64,000 nt of DNA from Cardinium endosymbiont cBtQ1 of Bemisia tabaci (GCF_000689375.1 NZ_CBQZ010000004.1:1-64000), one strand, 5' to 3'. Counted from the stretch's first letter, positions 28,627 to 39,051 are shown. The notes: generated by a model from the letters alone, not told the origin. Made by a program: numbers and translations.

Positions 28627-30181
28627 AGTCGGCCCTGAAATATTATTTTTGAATAAATTTATTGAATGGATCTTTTTTTACAATATTTATGGTTTAGCAG
28701 GCGCTCTATTTTTCCTACCCAAGATATAGGTATAACTGGTTTTGGATTAAGAATTTTAATTATATAGGTTTTAATTTATGTGATTGTGAGTGTGTTAAGA
28801 ATAACTTTCTTGTAATCAGTCGTAGGTTATGAGCAATAGCACATAAAATAACGTTAAGTTTATCTCCTAGAATACCTTTCAAATAGTTAACAGATAATTT
28901 ACCATCGGATTTCATATGACCAATATGCGGTTCAATAGAAGATCTTCTTTTTATAGCTTTTTTTAGTAGCAGGCGTTATTCCCCTTTTAGAACCACTTAT
29001 AAATATATTACATTCACTAACAGGTATATTATTACCCCGGTAGGCTTTATCTACAAAAGCATACTTTACTTTGGTACCAGATAATTGCTCGGCTTGTAAT
29101 AAACTCTTCTGCAAAGTATGGCCATCGTAAGCATTAGGATGTATTGCTTCTGTTGAAACAATTAAACCTTTTTTATGCGTTACTGTAAATTGTACCTTGC
29201 AACCAAACTCATAAGGATGTTTAGACTTACCTTTACTTACACAGTAGACGGATGGTTCATGGATGCTATAAATTTTATCTTTACTTTTTTTGATTGGTTT
29301 ATAAGTTTTTTACTTATAGATAGTAGATTGGTAAATTGATTCCGTATTAGATCATCAGAGGATTGTATAGAACGTTCTACATCTCTGACTACTCTACCAA
29401 GATAGGTTTTTAATGTTTTAATGCCTTTAGATAAACGTTTATACTGTTTAGCATGAGCATAGCAATCAACTTTACGTTTGATAGATAGACCTAAACGCTG
29501 ATAAGTTTGACGCAGTTTAATACCTGTTTTCTTGGCTATACTGACCAATTTTTCTCTGGATTTATTAAGCAAAGAAGAGTCAGTTGGGTAACAGATATTT
29601 TTCTCCATTACAGTAGTATCAGCTATAACTTTTTCAAGTTCTTTTCGGGTCTACTACTTTTTTTTTAGTCGCTAAGTCTATAGTCATAGATAAAATCTTA
29701 TTGAGACCTTCTTGACCTAATCTATGGCGCCAACGGGTCAATGAACTGGGGTTACAAGGCATCTTAAACTGAAAATAATCATATCCACAAAAGTATTGCC
29801 AATAAGGGTTTTCTACCCATCTAACCACTACTTGTTCATCAGAAATATTATACATATGACTGATAATGAGAAGACCTATAATTAAACGAATAGGCAAAGG
29901 AGGTTGACCAGGTCCATAGCTAAAACCGCGGTCTAAATCTGATGCTAAGGAGTGAAAAGGAATCGAATCAGATAACTGGAATAATGGATGTTTCGGGTTG
30001 AGAAAACTAGATAAGCGTTGCTCAAACAAACGCTCAAGGCTATTATTTATTTTCTTAGATTTCATCCTTATTTTGCAAGCTTTTTATACAAAACAACCTA
30101 AAAACTGGTTATTAACCATATATAAATTTAACCATTTATTTGCTGATTAACAAATAATTATATGGTATTTCAGGGCCGACT
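28627..30181 (-). mobile_element. IS5-family insertion sequence, copy A
   Basis: A 1555-bp element with inverted ends AGTCGGCCCTGAAATA (28627) and the matching right end at 30181. ATTT flanks it on both sides (28623-28626 and 30182-30185), a likely 4-bp target duplication. It separates the ankyrin gene from a strong hairpin (30250-30278) that may originally have ended the ankyrin transcript. The same element occurs interrupted at 47780-50343, as a fragment at 53909-54157 and as an end remnant at 63495-63605. Confidence 0.88.
28932..30065 (-). pseudogene. IS5-family transposase, frameshifted (copy A)
   Basis: Three pieces in different frames (29634-30065, 29237-29608 and 28932-29114) add up to most of one transposase. 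The N-terminal part has the IS5 hallmarks GQPPLPIRLIIGLLIISHMYN, VVRWVENPYWQYFCG and NPSSLTRWRHRLG. The middle part has VIADTTVMEKN and PTDSSLLNKSR, and the C-terminal part has FVDKAYRGNNI. At least two frameshifts disable this copy. Confidence 0.88.
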
Positions 30182-30249
30182 ATTTAGGCTACTTAAAGGT
30201 CTTAACTACAGGTTTCCATCTTAAGAAAACCTTTTAAAGACCTATACAA

Positions 30250-30278
30250 AAAATAGGGAACATTATGTTCCCTATTTT
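30250..30278. terminator. Perfect 13-bp hairpin, probable (bidirectional) terminator
   Basis: AAAATAGGGAACA pairs with TGTTCCCTATTTT around a TTA loop, with A-rich and T-rich flanks on the two sides. It lies in the 500-bp gap between the IS5 element and thrS, and was probably the terminator of the ankyrin gene before the IS inserted. Confidence 0.6.
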
Positions 30279-30681
30279 ATTATGCTGATTTTGCTTAATG
30301 TTGATCCCTATGGTCTATCCACTAGTTTATTCATATTGGTTTGGTGCAACCCTTTTTAATCCAATAAAATGGATTTGTTTAGCCATCTGTCATATTGCAT
30401 TTCAACCAGTGTAAAAGGGCTCTTGCAAAGGATTGCGGTCAAAGCACCGCTTATTAGATGGCACAATAAACCCTTTATTCAAGGGCACCAAAGGTATACC
30501 TTCTATTTTTTAGCTGTACAGTTGCTTTTCTTTCCGTAACTTTGTACACAGGCGATACTTTTGGTCTACTACATTTAGCAAAAAAAGCAGTAGTTCCTTT
30601 CTTCAGTCTAAGTTTTTCAGTGCACCTTTTATAGCCATCGTATCGTGCATCGTATATTAGCAGCTAATACAATACAATACA
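30279..30681. other. Leader/intergenic region upstream of thrS
   Basis: No coding frame is supported. A TACTTTTG box at 30556-30563 fits the Bacteroidota -7 consensus, but a -33 TTG is not at the usual spacing. The ~120 bases from there to thrS would be its leader. Confidence 0.35.
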
Positions 30682-32598
30682 ATGATTCATATTTTAATGA
30701 ATGGTCAAACCAATTCATTTCCCAAAGGGATTACTGGTTTAGCTATTTGCCAACAGCTTGGCACAGCCGTTGATGTCTTAGCCGTTCAGGTAAATGGGGT
30801 TGTTTATGATCTTACCCGTCCTATTGAGGTAGATGCTACTCTCCATTTCCTTAGATGGGAAGATGAAGCAGGCAAGCAGCTCTTTTGGCACTCTTCTGCC
30901 CACCTTTTGGCTGCAGCATTGACTGTATGTTATCCAAGTGTTACCTTTGGTATAGGTCCTCCTATTGCAGAAGGCTTTTATTATGATGTCGATTTAGGCC
31001 CTCATCCTGCCCATACCTTAGATCTAGCAGCCATAGAAAAAGAGATGATTAGACTCGCCCAGCGCAAAGATCCATTTGTGCGTCGCGTCATTTCCAAACA
31101 AGAAGCCATTGCTTTTTTTACTAAAAAAAAAGACCCTTATAAATTAGAGCTATTAGAAGGACTAGAAGACGGCACCATCACCTTTTATCAACAAGGTGAT
31201 TTTGTTGATTTATGTAAGGGAGCCCATTTGCCCCATACTGGATGGATAAAAGCAGTTAAAATTTTAAATGTTTCAGCCGCTTATTGGCGGGGAAATGTAA
31301 AAAACAAACAGCTCACCCGCATCTATGGTATCACTTTCCCAACTAAAAAAGAGCTGGCTGATTTTTTACATAGACGAGCAGAAGCCCAAAAAAGAAGCCA
31401 TGTAAAAATTGGAAAAGCACTTGGCCTCTTTACCTTTTCTGAAAAGGTAGGACTAGGCCTACCCCTTTGGTTGCCTAAGGGGGCACTGTTGTGTGATAAA
31501 CTGGTCCAATTTCTTAAAAAAGAGCAAATCAAACGGGGATACCAGCCAGTTGTTACTCCCCATATTGGCCATAAGGCACTTTATATAACCTCTGGCCATT
31601 ATGAAAAATACCAAACCGATTGCTTTCAACCCATTCGTACCGCTGAGGAAGAATACCTTCTCAAGCCTATGAACTGTCCCCATCATTGTGAGATTTATAC
31701 CAGTACCCCCCGTTCCTATAAAGAGTTACCCATCCGTTTGGCAGAATTTGGGACGGTCTATCGGTATGAATTACATGGTGCCTTACATGGATTGACCCGA
31801 ACGCGCTGTTTTACCCAAGACGATGCCCATATTTTCTGCCGTTCAGACCAAGTACCAGAAGAGTTTGCCAAAGTAATTGATTTAGTACGTTACGTATTTG
31901 GTCTATTTGATTTTAAGGACTATACTGCGCAACTCTCTTTTAGAGATCCCAATAGCAATACCTATATGGGAGATGCACAAGATTGGGATCTGGCAGAAAC
32001 AGCCATTCAAGCCATTGCCCAAGAAAAAAGTTTGCAAACCACAGTTGTCCTAGGGGAAGCTGCTTTTTATGGGCCAAAGGTTGATTTTATGGTAAAAGAT
32101 GCGTTAGGACGTAGTTGGCAATTGGGTACAGTGCAGTTGGATTACCAACTTCCCATTCGTTTTGATTTAACCTATATGGGGGCTGATGGCCAAAAGCATC
32201 GACCGGTTATGATCCATCGTGCGCCGTTTGGTTCATTGGAGCGCTTTATAGCCATTTTAATAGAGCATACAGCGGGAAAATTTCCACTCTGGTTAGCACC
32301 AGAACAGGTAGTCGTTTTATCTCTTTCGGATAAATATGCCAGCTATGCTACAGTAGTTCACCAAAAGCTATTGGAAAAGGAAATACGTGCTACCTTAGAT
32401 ATCCGAAGTGAAACCATTGGCAAAAAAGTTCGTGAAGCTACTTTACGCAAAGTTCCTTATATCCTAGTCGTTGGTGAAAAAGAAATGGCAAGTGAAACCG
32501 TTGCCATTCGAAAAGAAAACAACCAAATCAGTATGGCTTTAAATGATTTTATCCAGCAAATTGGTGCAGAAGTAGCTAATATGGGAATTGTAGTATAG
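30682..32598 (+). CDS. thrS: Threonyl-tRNA synthetase
   Basis: A 638-residue class II synthetase that charges tRNA-Thr. Its order is TGS domain (1-60), editing domain (HSSAHLLAAAL at about 74, later CKGAHLPHTG), catalytic core (MNCPHHCEIY and FAEFGTVYRYE-like EFGTVYRYELHGALHGLTRTR with zinc-binding residues, QLDY, HRAPFGSLERF motif 3) and the anticodon-binding domain (about 540-638). The length is typical. It leads a run of codirectional genes into lpxD. Confidence 0.97.
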   Translation: MIHILMNGQTNSFPKGITGLAICQQLGTAVDVLAVQVNGVVYDLTRPIEVDATLHFLRWEDEAGKQLFWHSSAHLLAAALTVCYPSVTFGIGPPIAEGFYYDVDLGPHPAHTLDLAAIEKEMIRLAQRKDPFVRRVISKQEAIAFFTKKKDPYKLELLEGLEDGTITFYQQGDFVDLCKGAHLPHTGWIKAVKILNVSAAYWRGNVKNKQLTRIYGITFPTKKELADFLHRRAEAQKRSHVKIGKALGLFTFSEKVGLGLPLWLPKGALLCDKLVQFLKKEQIKRGYQPVVTPHIGHKALYITSGHYEKYQTDCFQPIRTAEEEYLLKPMNCPHHCEIYTSTPRSYKELPIRLAEFGTVYRYELHGALHGLTRTRCFTQDDAHIFCRSDQVPEEFAKVIDLVRYVFGLFDFKDYTAQLSFRDPNSNTYMGDAQDWDLAETAIQAIAQEKSLQTTVVLGEAAFYGPKVDFMVKDALGRSWQLGTVQLDYQLPIRFDLTYMGADGQKHRPVMIHRAPFGSLERFIAILIEHTAGKFPLWLAPEQVVVLSLSDKYASYATVVHQKLLEKEIRATLDIRSETIGKKVREATLRKVPYILVVGEKEMASETVAIRKENNQISMALNDFIQQIGAEVANMGIVV

Positions 32599-32719
32599 GC
32601 TAGCTAGTGGGTCTACTAATTGCAATAATCATTCTATGCATCAATCCTAGGTATTGGCAAATGCTTTAGCCCTATTTAGGGGTAATGTTAGAAATTTTTA
32701 TACCATAAAATGTAAAACC

Positions 32720-33715
32720 ATGCAATGGACCATACCAGAATTGGTAAAGCGATTTGGTGCGAAGCTTATGGGTGGTGTAGATGCGGTCCTCACCCATCTC
32801 TGTACATTGGAGGAAGGAAGCTCAGGAGGGCTTAGTTTTTTTTCAAGTCCACAATACACTACTGCCTTTTACCAAACCAAAGCCACTGCTGTTTTGGTCG
32901 CCAAAAATTTCAAGCCAGCTCTACCAGTAGCCCCTACTTTGATAGCTGTGGAAGATCCTTACAGCTGTTTTTGTCGCCTTATAGAGGAAGTATACGAAGA
33001 AAAAATGGTGCCCAAATGGGGCATAGAATTTCCTTCTTATATAGGCAGGCAGGTTACAGTAGGGGAAAATGTCTACAGAGGCGCTTTTTCCTATATTGGT
33101 CACCATGTAGTTATAGGCAAGGGAGTAAAAATTTATCCACATGTATATGTAGGAGATTATGTAACCATTGGCGATGATACCATACTTTATAGTGGTGCCA
33201 AAATAGCGGCTTATACGGTAATAGGTAGTCGATGTGTCATCCATGCTGGTGCAGTTATTGGCAGCCCTGGTTTTGGTTTTATAACCCATGCAGATGGCAG
33301 TGCCAAACGTATTCCCTCGGTTGGCCATGTTGTATTGGAGGATGATGTAGAAATTGGTGCCCATACTACTATAGATGCAGCTACCGTAGGGCGCACCATA
33401 GTAGGACAAGGCACCAAGGTAGATAACTTGGTGCAAATCGCCCATAATGTTCAAATAGGCAAACATACCGGTATTGCGGCACAAGTGGGGATTGCTGGCT
33501 CTACTAGGGTAGGGGATTATAGTAAGTTGGGTGGTCAGACAGGTGTGGCGGGCCACCTTCAGTTAGGCGATCATGTTACCGCAGTTGGTCGAGCCGGCAT
33601 TACGCGCTCTTTTCCAAAAGGAAATATTACCCTTTCCGGTACACCTGCTTTTGAAAATAAAAAATTCTTAGCTTGCTACGCCAGGTTTAAAAATCTCACA
33701 CCATCAAAAAAGTAG
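32720..33715 (+). CDS. lpxD: UDP-3-O-acylglucosamine N-acyltransferase
   Basis: A 332-residue protein from the ATG at 32720 (MQWTIPELVKRFGAKLMGG), which matches the family length; an in-frame TTG at 32654 would add 22 atypical residues. The N-terminal LpxD domain is followed by a left-handed beta-helix of hexapeptide repeats (IGRQVTVGENVYRGAFSYIG onward). The catalytic His lies in LVQIAHNVQIG. It adds the second 3-hydroxyacyl chain in lipid A synthesis. lpxC-fabZ and lpxA follow directly, the usual Bacteroidota order. Confidence 0.95.
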   Translation: MQWTIPELVKRFGAKLMGGVDAVLTHLCTLEEGSSGGLSFFSSPQYTTAFYQTKATAVLVAKNFKPALPVAPTLIAVEDPYSCFCRLIEEVYEEKMVPKWGIEFPSYIGRQVTVGENVYRGAFSYIGHHVVIGKGVKIYPHVYVGDYVTIGDDTILYSGAKIAAYTVIGSRCVIHAGAVIGSPGFGFITHADGSAKRIPSVGHVVLEDDVEIGAHTTIDAATVGRTIVGQGTKVDNLVQIAHNVQIGKHTGIAAQVGIAGSTRVGDYSKLGGQTGVAGHLQLGDHVTAVGRAGITRSFPKGNITLSGTPAFENKKFLACYARFKNLTPSKK

Positions 33716-33779
33716 CAAAAATATAAATAATACTTTTTGTGGATCAAAGCGTTTCTTATACAATTTTAAAATATTTAGG

Positions 33780-35204
33780 ATGCAACGGCTACAACAGACC
33801 ATTCAACGTATCATTTCCTTTGAATCCATTGGCCTCCATACGGGTAAAAAAATTAAGGCTATATTAAAGCCTATGCCCATTGATACCGGTATACAATTTC
33901 AACGGATTGATCTGCCCAATCAACCTATTATAGAAGCCTGCGTAGCCCATGTAGTGGCAACAGAAAGAGGTACCATGCTTGAAAAAAATCAGGTGCAAGT
34001 GGCTACAGTAGAACATTGGTTAGCAGCGTTAGCAGGATTGCAAGTGGATAATATTTGTATGCAACTAGATGGGCCAGAAGTACCAGATCTAGATGGTAGT
34101 GCGTTAGGGTTTGTAACCCTTTTATTAGAAGCAGGGCTGTTGCGACAAGAAGCATCACAAAAGTTTTTTACCATCAAGGAAAAATTTGTCTATGATGACC
34201 CTGATACAGGTAGCCATTATGCGCTGTATCCCGATACAGATTATAGCTTGCATGCAACCATTGCCTACAATAGATGGCCCGTCGGACATCAATATGCCAG
34301 TTTGTCCACTTTAGCCCATTTTAAAGAAGAAATAGCCCCTGCCCGCACTTTTATCTATTTGGATGAAATCGTTGCCTTGTATCAGAAAGGATTGCTACAG
34401 GGAGGAGATCCTACCAAGGCCGTCATTTTCTCTGATCATACTGATCCTACAGAACAGTTGCAGCAGGTCACCCACTTATCGGATAAAAAAGTTGAAAACT
34501 TAGTAACCCCTAGTCCTTCCAGTCTATCTGCCCTACGCTATATCAATGAACCAGCGCGTCATAAATTATTAGACCTTATAGGGGATGTCGCCTTATTAGG
34601 TAGCCCTTTGCAAGGGAAACTGGTTGCCCATCAGCCAGGCCATGGCGCCAATATACGTTTTGTGGCTGCTTTGAAAAATCACTTCTTGAGACAATCCGTC
34701 AAAGCCCCCCCCATTTGTGACTTACAGGCTACGCCCCGGTTGAATGTAGAACAAATTAGTAAGATACTACCCCATCGTTATCCTTTTCAATTGGTAGATA
34801 AAATTATTGAATTAGGTGAGGACTACGTGATTGGGATTAAAAATGTAACCATTAATGAGCCCTTTTTTCAAGGCCATTTTCCTGGTACACCTATTATGCC
34901 TGGTGTCCTTCAGGTAGAAGCATTGGCCCAAACCAGTGGTATATTGGCCTTGCATAAAGTACCAGATCCGGGCAGATATTTAACCTATTTTCTTACCATT
35001 GATGGCTGTAAATTTCGTCGTATGGTGGTGCCTGGAGATACCCTAGTATTACATTGTCTATTGCTGACCGCTATAAAATTTAGTACTACGCAAAAACAGT
35101 CTGTAGGAGTTGCAAAGGTAAAAGGACGGATTTTTGTAGGTGAAAATTTGGCGTGCGAGGCAGTTTTATTGGCTCAAATGGTCAAACAACATGAAGCAAT
35201 CTGA
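33780..35204 (+). CDS. Bifunctional LpxC deacetylase / FabZ dehydratase
   Basis: A 474-residue fusion. The LpxC half (about 1-310) has the zinc ligand His in VEHWLAALAGLQVDN, the LDGPEVPDLDGSA block and the RHKLLDLIGDVALLG block with the second His and Asp. The FabZ half (about 330-474) has LPHRYPFQLVDK and the catalytic His and Glu in FFQGHFPGTPIMPGVLQVEAL. LpxC performs the committed deacetylation of lipid A synthesis; FabZ dehydrates 3-hydroxyacyl-ACP in fatty acid synthesis and so competes for the same precursor pool. This fusion is usual in Bacteroidota. Its last 14 bases overlap lpxA. Confidence 0.95.
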   Translation: MQRLQQTIQRIISFESIGLHTGKKIKAILKPMPIDTGIQFQRIDLPNQPIIEACVAHVVATERGTMLEKNQVQVATVEHWLAALAGLQVDNICMQLDGPEVPDLDGSALGFVTLLLEAGLLRQEASQKFFTIKEKFVYDDPDTGSHYALYPDTDYSLHATIAYNRWPVGHQYASLSTLAHFKEEIAPARTFIYLDEIVALYQKGLLQGGDPTKAVIFSDHTDPTEQLQQVTHLSDKKVENLVTPSPSSLSALRYINEPARHKLLDLIGDVALLGSPLQGKLVAHQPGHGANIRFVAALKNHFLRQSVKAPPICDLQATPRLNVEQISKILPHRYPFQLVDKIIELGEDYVIGIKNVTINEPFFQGHFPGTPIMPGVLQVEALAQTSGILALHKVPDPGRYLTYFLTIDGCKFRRMVVPGDTLVLHCLLLTAIKFSTTQKQSVGVAKVKGRIFVGENLACEAVLLAQMVKQHEAI

Positions 35205-35967
35205 TATCCATCCCGGTGCTACACTGGGCAAGTCGGTAACCATAGGCAATTTTGTAACGATTCAGGAAGATGTAGTCGTAGGAGATGGTACCTATATAGG
35301 ACCTCATGTGACCATTATGTCTGGAAGTCGTATAGGGAAAAATTGCCAAATTTTTCCAGGTGCAGTGATTGGTGCCGTGGCGCAGGATCGCAAGTCAACC
35401 ACCTTAAAAACCTATGTAGAAGTGGGGAATCATACCGTTATACGTGAATTTGTCACCCTTAATAGAGGCACTTTGGGTGATACGATTATAGGTGCGCATG
35501 TATTACTCATGGCGTATGTCCATGTGGCCCATGATTGTATCGTTGGAGATCATGTAACCGTTACCAATGGTGCACAGTTGGCAGGCCATGTCCAACTCCA
35601 TCACCATGCCGTAATAGGTGGTATGGCAGCCGTTCATCAGTTTATGCGGGTAGGGGCCTATAGCATGGTCGCTTCTAAAAGTATTGTCCGTAAGGATGTC
35701 CCACCTTTTATTAAAGTAGGACGAGAACCTTTATGCTATTGTGGCATCAATCTGATCGCATTACAACGGAATGGTTTTACCAAAGAACAATCCGATACGA
35801 TAGATCATATCTACCGTTTGATCTATCATAGTCAATTGTTGTTGCCGTTGGCATTAGAAGCGGTAGCCAACCAAGTGATCCATTCTAAGGAAAAAGAGAT
35901 GGTGCTCTCTTTTATACGCAATAGCCCCAAAGGCATTGTAAAAAAGACCAATAGATCTGTAATATGA
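35191..35967 (+). CDS. lpxA: UDP-GlcNAc acyltransferase
   Basis: A 258-residue protein from the ATG at 35191 (MKQSDIHPGATLG); this start overlaps the end of lpxC-fabZ by 14 bases, which suggests translational coupling. Hexapeptide repeats form a beta-helix (about 5-185). The catalytic His lies in MAYVHVAHDCIVG, and the conserved GGMAAVHQFMRVGAYSMV block is present, followed by the helical C-terminal domain. It catalyses the first step of lipid A synthesis. Confidence 0.95.
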   Translation: MKQSDIHPGATLGKSVTIGNFVTIQEDVVVGDGTYIGPHVTIMSGSRIGKNCQIFPGAVIGAVAQDRKSTTLKTYVEVGNHTVIREFVTLNRGTLGDTIIGAHVLLMAYVHVAHDCIVGDHVTVTNGAQLAGHVQLHHHAVIGGMAAVHQFMRVGAYSMVASKSIVRKDVPPFIKVGREPLCYCGINLIALQRNGFTKEQSDTIDHIYRLIYHSQLLLPLALEAVANQVIHSKEKEMVLSFIRNSPKGIVKKTNRSVI

Positions 35968-36208
35968 GTCGAAACAGGAGCTTACGTTCCAAAAAATCTG
36001 ATAATCTTCTGTTTATAAAGTATAAGCTAAAAAATGGTTCATCGGTTGTTTATTATTGTAAAATAAGTTAAATTGCATAGCATATTATGAATATATTTCT
36101 TATGCTTTACAAACTGAAATTTTACTGCCAACGTTTTCGATATCGTTTCGTCATTAGCCATTGGCGTACCAACTTTAAAGCCTAAAACTACAAACATTAT
36201 ACAAAATT

Positions 36209-37954
36209 ATGATTAGTAAACGAACAATATTATTATTGATGGCTGTATGGGTATTTGGTACCATCTACTATCAAGACTATAAAAAAAGGAAGCAGTTGCT
36301 TGCTACCCCTACTTTAAACAATATATCAGTCAGTGCCATTAATGGTACTGATCCGGTAAGAATTCATGATTGGAGTTCTTCTGAGGTGGTTGGTAAGCTA
36401 TATGAAGGGTTATATACCTATCATTGTTTCAAAAGACCGTTTGAGTTGGTGCCCAATCTTGCTGAAGCCATGCCTACCGTTTCTTCAGATGGCTTGATCT
36501 ATACCTTTAAAATTAAGCAAGGTGTCCTATTTCAAGACGATATATGTTTCCCAAATGGAAAAGGTAGAGAACTCAAAGCAGCTGATTTTGTTTTTAGTTT
36601 TAAAAGAATAGTAGATCCTAAAAATACAGTCCCTTATCTTGGTCTGATAGATGGCAAAATCAAAGGATTAGATGGATGGAAGCAAGACTCAAATTATGCG
36701 CAAGAGGTAGAAGGGTTAAAAGCATTGGATGATTATACCTTACAGATTACCCTGACCGAACCTTGGGTGCTTTTTTTGAATTTTTTAGCTATGCCGGCTG
36801 CTTTTGTCGTTCCTAAAGAGGCAGTGGTGCACTATGGTCCTGAATTTTTAAACCATCCAGTGGGTACAGGTCCTTTTATGCTAGAGGGTGGGTTTAATCC
36901 ACAAGTTAAGCAATTGACCTTTGTCAAGAATCCTACTTTTAGGGAAGTATTGTTTCCTACTGAAGGAGATGCTTTGTATAGGCCTATGATAGAGGCTTAT
37001 GCGGGTAAAAGGTTGCCCTTAGTAGATAAAGTCGTCACCGATATTATTGTTGAAGAGCAGCCACGTTGGTTAAAAATGAGAAATGGGGAAATTGATATCC
37101 AGCAGGTTAACGGTGCGGGCTTTATATTGGGTCTTACCGGATCAAAAGGTGAGCTCTTACCAGAGTGGAGCAAAAAAAACCTGGTCTTGGATCAAGTTCC
37201 CGGTGCTAGAACTGAGTTATTTGTCTATAATCATAATCATGAAATCTTTAAAAATCTTTATGTAAGGCAGGCTATGTCTATGGCTTTTGATAGAGCCACT
37301 TATAACCAAAAATTTTACAAAGGTACTGCCCAGGTAGCACAATCTCTAGTGCCACCTATATTAATGGATGATGTCAATGGCTTGGTGGATCCATATGGCT
37401 ATAATCTTGAGCGTGCCAAGGAATATTTAACTAAAGCAGGCTTCCCAGGTGGCAAAGGATTCCCAGTTGTTACATTGGACACCCGTTCAGAAACAAGTTA
37501 TAAGGATAAGGCAGAATTTTTTGCCCAATGTATGGCCCATATTGGCATACAAGTTCAGGTTGTAACCAATATTTGGACAGAATTATATAATAAGTTTACT
37601 AAAGGGGCCACTATGATGCATACATTCACTTGGTCTGCTGATTACCCTGATCCTTGTACTTTTTTTGATCTCCTTATGAATAAGCAATTAGCTGGTTTGC
37701 AATATGAAAACACTACATTTAATGGGTTGTTTCATAACGCTATGAAAACTGTTAACCAAGCAGAAAGAAAGCGCTTATATATAGAGTTGAATAAAATGGT
37801 AGCAGCGGAAGTACCTATGATTTGTGCTGTCCATCCTTCTCTTCAAACGTTGCATTACAACTGGGTTAACAATGTGCCCTGTAATGACTTTTCTGCATCT
37901 CTAGATGCATATAGGGCAGTAGATATGGCTCAAAAGGTTAAAGCTACCAAGTAG
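36209..37954 (+). CDS. oppA: Oligopeptide ABC transporter, substrate-binding protein
   Basis: A 581-residue family 5 solute-binding protein (SBP_bac_5). The N-terminus has a hydrophobic segment (about 6-22) but no lipobox Cys, so it is probably anchored by an uncleaved signal. It has the family blocks YEGLYTYHCFKRPFELVPNLAEAMPTVSSDG and YTFKIKQGVLFQDD, LKAADFVFSFKRI, and the C-terminal PMICAVHPSLQ. It captures peptides in the periplasm for OppBCDF. Peptide import suits a symbiont with few amino-acid pathways. A strong hairpin separates it from oppB. Confidence 0.92.
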   Translation: MISKRTILLLMAVWVFGTIYYQDYKKRKQLLATPTLNNISVSAINGTDPVRIHDWSSSEVVGKLYEGLYTYHCFKRPFELVPNLAEAMPTVSSDGLIYTFKIKQGVLFQDDICFPNGKGRELKAADFVFSFKRIVDPKNTVPYLGLIDGKIKGLDGWKQDSNYAQEVEGLKALDDYTLQITLTEPWVLFLNFLAMPAAFVVPKEAVVHYGPEFLNHPVGTGPFMLEGGFNPQVKQLTFVKNPTFREVLFPTEGDALYRPMIEAYAGKRLPLVDKVVTDIIVEEQPRWLKMRNGEIDIQQVNGAGFILGLTGSKGELLPEWSKKNLVLDQVPGARTELFVYNHNHEIFKNLYVRQAMSMAFDRATYNQKFYKGTAQVAQSLVPPILMDDVNGLVDPYGYNLERAKEYLTKAGFPGGKGFPVVTLDTRSETSYKDKAEFFAQCMAHIGIQVQVVTNIWTELYNKFTKGATMMHTFTWSADYPDPCTFFDLLMNKQLAGLQYENTTFNGLFHNAMKTVNQAERKRLYIELNKMVAAEVPMICAVHPSLQTLHYNWVNNVPCNDFSASLDAYRAVDMAQKVKATK

Positions 37955-38056
37955 TAATCTTACCTAAATCTAGGTATAGCCTATCTTCGGGTATACAATA
38001 GCGCTTCAGTTTTATATATTTATTTTTAATGCTGTATTTATGTAGTTTAGGTAGAT

Positions 38057-38095
38057 AGAAGCGATTATTTACCCGAGGTGTAAATAATCGCTTCT
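38057..38095 (+). terminator. 16-bp hairpin between oppA and oppB
   Basis: AGAAGCGATTATTTAC pairs perfectly with its complement around CCGAGGT, followed by TATTTTT. It ends 7 bases before the oppB start. It looks like a partial terminator or a 3'-end stabiliser that keeps oppA expression above that of the permease genes. Confidence 0.7.
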
Positions 38096-38102
38096 TATTT
38101 TT

Positions 38103-39044
38103 ATGATGTCTCTTTTTGTATATCTCTTAAGAAGGTTGCTCTATGCGCTTTCGGTTATCGTAGGTGTTACTTTTTTAGTCTTTGTGATCTTTAACATGCT
38201 TGTAGAAGATCCTACGCTTATCTTATTGGGTAAATATGCTACACCGAAAGCTATGGCTGCACTCAGCCATCAATTAGGCTTAGACAGGCCTTGGTATCTT
38301 CAGTATTGGGACGTGTTGCAATCTGCTTTCACCTTTAATTTTGGTTGCTCCTGGGCTACTAAGCAGCCTATTTTAAAAACATTTCAACAAGGTGGACTGG
38401 TCTCTTTAACCGTTACATTACCTGCTTTTTTGATAGGAAATGGTTTATTGATATATGTTTCCCTTTGGATGACCCAATATAAAGGAACCATTTGGGACCG
38501 CTTTCTAGTTATCGGTTGCATGATCATGAGTAGCATTTCTATATTGGTCTATATTCTAGTTGGCCAGGTCTTTTTTTCGTCTAAGTTAAGGCTTTTTCCA
38601 ATAATGGGTTATAAAAATGGTTTTTGCGCCTGTGTGCCCTATATCATTTTGCCAACCATTATTCTGGTATTGCTTCATTTTTGTTATAACTATCGGTTTT
38701 ATAGAACCATTATGTTAGATGAAGTTTATCAAGACTATGTACGTACCGCACGGGCAAAAGGATTGTCAGAAGAAGTTGTTTTATTTAAACATGTTTTTAA
38801 AAATCTCATGGTGCCTATTCTGACAACCTTGGTAAAAGATTTTCCATCCTTACTATTTGGATCTGTAGTGATAGAGAATTTTTTTGGCATACCAGGACTA
38901 GGTAATCTCGTAATAGATGCGGTAAGCCTTTGTGATTTCCCAACCATTAAAGCCGTTACTATAATCGCTGCAGTGCTCAGTATTTTCTGCAACATAGTAG
39001 GGGATGTTCTGTATACTTTAGTAGATCCGCGTATAAAATTATAG
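38103..39044 (+). CDS. oppB: Oligopeptide ABC transporter permease OppB
   Basis: A 313-residue permease with six membrane segments. The N-terminus LRRLLYALSVIVGVTFLVFVIF is typical of OppB/DppB. The EAA loop reads DYVRTARAKGLSEEVVLFKHVFKN. It forms the membrane channel with OppC. The start could be at either ATG, 38103 or 38106. oppC begins 7 bases after its stop. Confidence 0.95.
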   Translation: MMSLFVYLLRRLLYALSVIVGVTFLVFVIFNMLVEDPTLILLGKYATPKAMAALSHQLGLDRPWYLQYWDVLQSAFTFNFGCSWATKQPILKTFQQGGLVSLTVTLPAFLIGNGLLIYVSLWMTQYKGTIWDRFLVIGCMIMSSISILVYILVGQVFFSSKLRLFPIMGYKNGFCACVPYIILPTIILVLLHFCYNYRFYRTIMLDEVYQDYVRTARAKGLSEEVVLFKHVFKNLMVPILTTLVKDFPSLLFGSVVIENFFGIPGLGNLVIDAVSLCDFPTIKAVTIIAAVLSIFCNIVGDVLYTLVDPRIKL

Positions 39045-39051
39045 CATAGGT

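Noticed and set aside
32654-32719. Upstream TTG start for lpxD
   Set aside because: The added 22 residues do not fit LpxD; the ATG at 32720 gives the family start and length.
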